A DNA stretch of 64,000 nt, taken from the NCBI RefSeq assembly GCF_040546815.1, contig NZ_JBEPOO010000001.1, forward strand, positions 310,001-374,000, given 5' to 3'. Both the position numbers and the translations under genes were made by a program. How positions within the stretch are numbered: the first letter of the stretch is position 1; the number at the start of each line of letters is the position of its first letter. Source of the DNA: Devosia sp. 2618. GTDB lineage: Bacteria > Pseudomonadota > Alphaproteobacteria > Rhizobiales > Devosiaceae. The notes beneath the pieces were generated by a model. That model had not been told where the DNA came from and did not search any database. It was given only the letters and a program-made list of their open reading frames with translations. Positions 59,789-64,000 of this stretch are shown here, one piece after another.

Positions 59789-62241
59789 CCGATCCGATTT
59801 TCCACATGATCGCCAAGCAGGGCCCTGAAACGGTCGGCGGCAAGGCATCTGTGCTGATGACGCTGGCGGCCAAGGGTTTTTATGTACCGGGCTTTCTGGT
59901 GGTGACGCCAGAGGCCTTTGCCAAAGGTGTGCTGGCGCCCGAACACGCGGCGGTTTTGGCGCGGCAATTGCCGCTTTTGGGTCCCGGCCCCTATGCAGTG
60001 CGCTCGTCGGCGCGTGAGGAAGATGGCAAGAACCATTCCCATGCCGGGCAGTTTCTGTCGCTGCTCGAAGTGGCGCCCAATGATGTGCCGGAGGCTGCCG
60101 CGCGGGTGTGGCGCAGCGGACTGGCGGAAAATGTCGGTGTCTATCGCCGCAAGCAGGGGCTGAGCGGCGACGGTGGCGAGCCGGCGGTTTTGATCCAGCA
60201 GATGGTCGACGCCCGCTGCGCGGGTGTGGCCTTTACCGCCGATCCGGTCAGTGGCCGGACCGACCGCATCATCATCTCGGCCATTGCCGGGCTGGGCGAC
60301 CGGCTCGTCGGCGGCGAGGAGGACGGACAGACCTACAGCATCGACCGGACCAATGGGGCAATCGTCGAAGGGCCAGCCGATCCGCTCCTGTCGCGCGGCG
60401 ATCTCGCCAAGCTGCGCAATCTGGCAGAGCAGCTGGAAGCGGCGATGGGTGAGGCGCAGGATATCGAGTGGGCCTTCGAGGGCCAGCAGCTCTGGCTGCT
60501 GCAGGCGCGGCCCATCACGACGGCGTTGCGCGAGGCGCCCATTGCCGACGAGACGCTGCTGGTGTTCGACAATTCCAATATCGTCGAAAGCTACCCGGGA
60601 CTGGTCTCGCCACTGACCCATAGCTTTGCGCAATATGCCTATTCGCGGGTCTATCGGGCCTTTGTGCGCGTGGTCGGGGTCAGCGAAAGCACGGTGCGCG
60701 ACAATGCGGCGGTGTTTGACAACATGCTCTCGCGGATCGACGGGCGGGTCTATTACAATCTCGGCAACTGGTATCGCGCGCTGGCGCTGCTGCCCGGCTT
60801 TTCCATCAATCGCGGCTATATGGAAACCATGATGGGCGTCAACGAACCGCTGCCCGCGGAATTCGTGGCCAGCATGGAAGAAGACAAGCCACGCGGCCTC
60901 GCCATGATCGGAGAATGGTTGCGGGTGGTCGGCGTCGGGCTGCGGCTGGCATGGGCGGCGCTTTGGCTCAACCTCACGATCAAGGGGTTTTATGCCCGGT
61001 TGAACGATGCGCTCGAGGAGCCGGCATCGGCCTATGACGCGCTGCCGACTTCGGAGCTGGCGGATCGCTATCGCTGGATCGAGGCCGATCTGCTGGACCG
61101 CTGGGACGCGCCGCTGATCAATGACTTTTTGTGCATGATGGCGTTTGGTGCCTCGCGCAAACTGCTCGAGCGCTGGGCGGGGCCGGAGGGTCTGGAACTG
61201 CATAACGAGGTCATGATCGGGCAGGGGGACATGATTTCAGCCGAACCGGCACGGCGCATTCAGGACATGGGGCGGCAGGCGGCGGGTGACCGGGACCTGG
61301 TGCGGAGCCTCAGCGAAGGCAGCGCCGATTTGCTCGATGCCAATCCGGCCTTGCAACAATCGATCGACGATTATCTTGCCAAATTTTCCGAGCGCTGCAC
61401 AGAGGAACTCAAGCTCGAAAGCGTGACGCTGGATCGCGATCCGACGCCGCTCTATCGGGCCATCGGCGCGGCAGCGCAGGCCCCGGTGGAAAAGCAGGTG
61501 CGCATTGCCGGGCCGACGCTGGACGAGCTGTTCGAAGGCCGCCCGGTGCGCAAGGCCATCGCGCGGGCGGCTCTGGGCTGGGCCAAGCGCCGGGTGCGGG
61601 ACCGGGAAAATCTGCGCTTCGAACGGACGCGAATTTTTGGCCGGGCGCGGCATCTGCTGCGCGCGGTGGGCCGGCAGTTCCGGGCGCAGGGATTGCTGGA
61701 GCAGAACGATGATGTGTTTTACCTCACCATTTCCGAAGTGCTCGGCGCCATCGAGGGCTTTGCCGTCGATCAGGATCTGATGGCGCTGGTGCGGATGCGC
61801 AAGGCCGAGACGGAGGCCGCCGCACGGCGCGCCAATCCAGGCGAGCGCATTCTGGTGCGCGGTGGTGCTGTGGCGGGTCTGCAGTCGCGGTTGGCAGTTG
61901 AAGCCAGGCCCGTCGACATGGCGCTGGAACGCAAGGGAACGGGTTGCAGCGCGGGCAAGATCACGGCGGTGGCGCGCGTGGTGCGCGATCCGCGCAAGCA
62001 GGGCCTGAAGCGCGGCGAGATCCTGGTCGCTCGGCACACCGATCCCGGCTGGATCGCCATTTTCAGCAATGCGGCGGCTATCGTCGTCGAGCGCGGGAGC
62101 CTGTTGTCGCACTCAGCCATCGTGGCGCGCGAACTGGGCATTCCCTGCGTTGTCGGCATCAAGGGCGCGATGGACTGGATCGAGGATGGCGAAATGATCG
62201 AGGTCGATGGTGCCACAGGTGAGGTGAGGCGGCTGGCATGA
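59785..62241 (+). CDS. PEP-synthase/rifampin-phosphotransferase-like protein
   Basis: 818-residue multidomain protein. Residues 1-about 245: ATP-grasp domain of the PPDK_N type (AKQGPETVGGKASVLMTLAA; PYAVRSSAREEDGKNHSHAG; VAFTADPVSGR; ending LWLLQARPIT). About 250-715: an unrecognised middle domain (FDNSNIVESYPGLVSPLTHS is like the PEP-synthase/RPH linker). About 720-818: swivelling phosphohistidine domain, catalytic His776 in SLLSHSAIVARELGIPCVVG. No C-terminal PEP barrel, so it is built like rifampin phosphotransferase (ATP + acceptor-OH to acceptor-phosphate + AMP + Pi), not a PEP synthase. The acceptor is presumably bound by the middle domain. ATGA overlaps on both sides. Confidence 0.88.
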   Translation: MTDPIFHMIAKQGPETVGGKASVLMTLAAKGFYVPGFLVVTPEAFAKGVLAPEHAAVLARQLPLLGPGPYAVRSSAREEDGKNHSHAGQFLSLLEVAPNDVPEAAARVWRSGLAENVGVYRRKQGLSGDGGEPAVLIQQMVDARCAGVAFTADPVSGRTDRIIISAIAGLGDRLVGGEEDGQTYSIDRTNGAIVEGPADPLLSRGDLAKLRNLAEQLEAAMGEAQDIEWAFEGQQLWLLQARPITTALREAPIADETLLVFDNSNIVESYPGLVSPLTHSFAQYAYSRVYRAFVRVVGVSESTVRDNAAVFDNMLSRIDGRVYYNLGNWYRALALLPGFSINRGYMETMMGVNEPLPAEFVASMEEDKPRGLAMIGEWLRVVGVGLRLAWAALWLNLTIKGFYARLNDALEEPASAYDALPTSELADRYRWIEADLLDRWDAPLINDFLCMMAFGASRKLLERWAGPEGLELHNEVMIGQGDMISAEPARRIQDMGRQAAGDRDLVRSLSEGSADLLDANPALQQSIDDYLAKFSERCTEELKLESVTLDRDPTPLYRAIGAAAQAPVEKQVRIAGPTLDELFEGRPVRKAIARAALGWAKRRVRDRENLRFERTRIFGRARHLLRAVGRQFRAQGLLEQNDDVFYLTISEVLGAIEGFAVDQDLMALVRMRKAETEAAARRANPGERILVRGGAVAGLQSRLAVEARPVDMALERKGTGCSAGKITAVARVVRDPRKQGLKRGEILVARHTDPGWIAIFSNAAAIVVERGSLLSHSAIVARELGIPCVVGIKGAMDWIEDGEMIEVDGATGEVRRLA

Positions 62242-63335
62242 CGCAAGCCGATATTGCCGGTCGGGCGCGGTTTGACGCCATACGTTATGCCCAGCTTTGG
62301 GAAGATGCCGACGTGCTGGTGGCCGCGCTCGATACCGCGCCGGGCGCAACGCTGGTGTCGATTGCCTCGGCCGGGGACAATGCGTTGGCCATGTTGCTGC
62401 TCGACCCAAAACGGGTCGTGGCGATTGACCTGTCACCGGCGCAGATCGCGTGCCTGTCGATCCGCATGGCCGGCTATCGGACGCTCGACCATGGTGGATT
62501 CATCGATCTGATGGGCTCGCGGCAGTCGGCTCGGCGGGGCGAACTGTTCGATGCCATCGTCAGGCAGGTCAGCGCCGAGGATCAGGCATTCTGGGCCAGC
62601 CGGCGGGACGACGTTATCCGCTATGGGCTGGGTGGGGTCGGCAAGTTCGAGAACTATTTCCGGCTGTTCCGGCGCTATATCCTGCCGCTGGCGCAGAGCC
62701 GGTCGACCATCGAAGAAGTATTTGTCGCCAAGCCAAGGGCTGAGCGGGCGGCGTTCTTTGACCGGCGCTGGAACAACTGGCGCTGGCGGCTGGCGCTCAA
62801 GGTGTTTTTCTCCAATCTCGTGATGGGCCGTCTGGGGCGCGATCCGGCGTTTTTCGATCATGTCGAGGGCAGCCTGTCGGATCATGTTGCCCGCCAATTG
62901 CGCCATGCCGGTGTCGATCTCGACCCGGCCGAAAACCCCTATCTGCACTGGATATTGAAGGGCAATCACGGCGCGGCGCTGCCGCTGGCCTGGCGGGCCG
63001 AGCATTTTGCCACCATTCGCGACCGGCTGGACCGGCTCGACCTGCGCTGCGGCGCGCTCGAAGCATTCGTCGCGACGGGGGAGAAGGCGGACGGCTTCAA
63101 TCTGTCGGACATTTTCGAATACATGGACGATGGTGTCTTCGCCTCGGTTTACAGTTCAATCCTTGACGCTGCGCGGCCCGGCGCGCGGCTGGTTTATTGG
63201 AACATGATGGTGCCGCGGCGCGTGCCGACGGCGTTGGCTGCGCGGGTCGAGCAGCTTGAGGCGGTTGAGGTCGAGGGCAAGGCAGCGGACAAGGCGTTCT
63301 TTTACTCGGACTTCGTGGTGGAGCAGGTCCGGTGA
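62238..63335 (+). CDS. BtaA-like DUF3419 protein
   Basis: 365-residue protein of the DUF3419 family, whose known member BtaA moves the 3-amino-3-carboxypropyl group from S-adenosylmethionine to diacylglycerol in betaine-lipid synthesis. Seen: YAQLWEDADVLVAAL, SAM-fold block VSIASAGDNALAMLLLDPKR, VVAIDLSPAQIACLSIRMAG, HVARQLRHAGVDL, NPYLHWILKG, and NLSDIFEYMDDGVFASVYSS. No methyltransferase (BtaB) lies beside it, so if it acts like BtaA its lipid product is probably further treated elsewhere or differs. ATGA overlap with the phosphotransferase gene; GTGA overlap with the next. Confidence 0.85.
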   Translation: MTQADIAGRARFDAIRYAQLWEDADVLVAALDTAPGATLVSIASAGDNALAMLLLDPKRVVAIDLSPAQIACLSIRMAGYRTLDHGGFIDLMGSRQSARRGELFDAIVRQVSAEDQAFWASRRDDVIRYGLGGVGKFENYFRLFRRYILPLAQSRSTIEEVFVAKPRAERAAFFDRRWNNWRWRLALKVFFSNLVMGRLGRDPAFFDHVEGSLSDHVARQLRHAGVDLDPAENPYLHWILKGNHGAALPLAWRAEHFATIRDRLDRLDLRCGALEAFVATGEKADGFNLSDIFEYMDDGVFASVYSSILDAARPGARLVYWNMMVPRRVPTALAARVEQLEAVEVEGKAADKAFFYSDFVVEQVR

Positions 63336-64000
63336 GCTTCACGCTGGCCGATGGTTTCAAGGTTGCGCTTATTCTGGCGGCAATCCCATTGGTCATGCTG
63401 GCGGTGGGACGGCTCGGCAAGCGGTTCGGCTGGGACGCCGAGGTCAACCGCAAGCTGGTGCATGTTGCGACCGGTTGCCTCGCGCTGACCTTCCCGCTGC
63501 TGTTTTCCAATCCGCTGCCGGTGCTGATCCTGCTGGCCATCGCGATACTCTTCATGTTCGTCATCCGCAGCGGGCTGTTGGGCGGGCTGGGTAGTGCCCT
63601 GCACGGGGTCGAGCGGCAGTCCTATGGCGAAATCTACCTCGCGCTGGCGATTGCAGTCACCTTCATCCGGGCCGAAGAACACCCGATGCTCTATGTGCTG
63701 CCCATTCTCGTCATCACGCTGTCGGACACGGCAGCGGCGCTGGTGGGCACGGTTTACGGCCGTCGACGCTTTCCCGTTGAAGGCGGCGCCAAGAGCATCG
63801 AGGGTGTCGTCGTCTTCTTCATCGTGACATGGCTCGCCAGCCTCATCGTCCTGGTGCTGATGACCAGCGCCGCGCCGCTCAACCTCGTGTTGATTTCGAT
63901 GTTGATCGCGGCGTTCTGTGCGTTGGTAGAAGTGGATTCCTGGCGCGGGCTGGATAACCTCTTTGTGCCCGTGGGAGCCTTTCTGCTGCTCAGCAGTCAC
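63332..64000 (+). CDS. Phytol/dolichol kinase-like membrane protein (VTE5/SEC59 type), partial
   Basis: The frame runs off the right edge after about 223 residues, near the expected full length. Hydrophobic, 6-7 helices. Family blocks: NRKLVHVATGCLALTFPLLF, SDTAAALVGTVYGRRRFPVE, GGAKSIEGVVVFF, and VEVDSWRGLDNLFVPVG. These match CTP-dependent polyprenol/phytol kinases and CDP-archaeol/phosphatidate cytidylyltransferase-like proteins. The GTG start at 63332 overlaps the DUF3419 stop (GTGA). It makes a coherent isoprenoid-lipid operon with HMGR, UbiA and BtaA-like genes. Confidence 0.85.
   Translation, partial: MSFTLADGFKVALILAAIPLVMLAVGRLGKRFGWDAEVNRKLVHVATGCLALTFPLLFSNPLPVLILLAIAILFMFVIRSGLLGGLGSALHGVERQSYGEIYLALAIAVTFIRAEEHPMLYVLPILVITLSDTAAALVGTVYGRRRFPVEGGAKSIEGVVVFFIVTWLASLIVLVLMTSAAPLNLVLISMLIAAFCALVEVDSWRGLDNLFVPVGAFLLLSSH

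Noticed and set aside
59737..61203. 488-residue minus-strand frame opposite the phosphotransferase gene
   Set aside because: The plus strand shows ATP-grasp and phosphohistidine motifs; the minus frame is Arg/Gln/His-rich shadow.
1..64000. tRNA, rRNA, insertion sequences, prophage or CRISPR arrays
   Set aside because: None recognised by eye; no transposase or integrase frames and no regularly spaced repeats. A tRNA scan could still reveal a missed tRNA.

Overview
The window reads as a GC-rich chromosome segment from an alphaproteobacterium of the order Hyphomicrobiales. A Devosia-like or related soil/plant/water genus is my best guess, inferred from gene content and protein flavour and not from a marker gene. 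Genes are densely packed, with many 4-base stop/start overlaps and frequent GTG and TTG starts. I see no rRNA, tRNA, insertion sequence, prophage or CRISPR. Most of the window is catabolic and transport modules, each beside its own regulator.

Layout. (1) 1-5.7 kb: GABA/polyamine catabolism (gabT, gabD, a PotD-like binding protein cut by the window edge, and two LysR-type regulators). (2) 5.7-15.9 kb: a two-armed amide/N-heterocycle catabolic island. The minus arm has a DeoR regulator, a CodA-type amidohydrolase, a creatininase-family enzyme and a questin-oxidase-like protein. The plus arm has an MFS carrier, a second creatininase and a polyamine-type ABC importer with a fused permease. (3) 16.3-20.7 kb: SDR dehydrogenase, BtpA/SgcQ-family protein, FGGY sugar kinase and FadR-type regulator. 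(4) 20.8-29.0 kb: a TRAP transporter, then an ABM-domain protein, a signal-peptide-bearing HpcH/HpaI aldolase homologue, tartronate-semialdehyde reductase, glycerate kinase and pyruvate kinase, a ttuDE-like route to pyruvate. (5) 29.0-35.7 kb: a PQQ-dehydrogenase module (cytochrome c, quinoprotein with an Asp-x-Asp motif, periplasmic binding protein) divergent from an ABC exporter, a second binding protein and a catalytically dead M50-like membrane protein. (6) 35.8-41.4 kb: MYG1-family protein, a small membrane protein coupled to a chemoreceptor, Na/Pi cotransporter and inositol-monophosphatase-family enzyme. (7) 41.5-47.3 kb: a Ugp-like ABC importer with a metallophosphoesterase and DeoR regulator. 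(8) 47.5-53 kb: a periplasmic sulfur island with two rhodaneses, a YeeE/YedE thiosulfate-type transporter, thioredoxin-like protein, CcdA, a DUF6969-like protein and a tiny Cys-rich repeat protein. (9) 53-57.4 kb: GST, TPR protein, P1 peptidase and CoaBC. (10) 57.5-64 kb: a tightly overlapped operon of class I-like HMG-CoA reductase, UbiA-type prenyltransferase, PEP-synthase/rifampin-phosphotransferase-like protein, BtaA-like (DUF3419) protein and a phytol/dolichol-kinase-like membrane protein that runs off the edge.

The best candidates for an undescribed system are the HMGR-UbiA-phosphotransferase-BtaA-VTE5-like operon, which I infer makes or remodels an isoprenoid-containing lipid, and the sulfur island with its hexapeptide Ser-Pro-Cys-Ser repeat protein. 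Also of interest are the PQQ module with its pseudoprotease and the apparently exported aldolase homologue beside a TRAP transporter.
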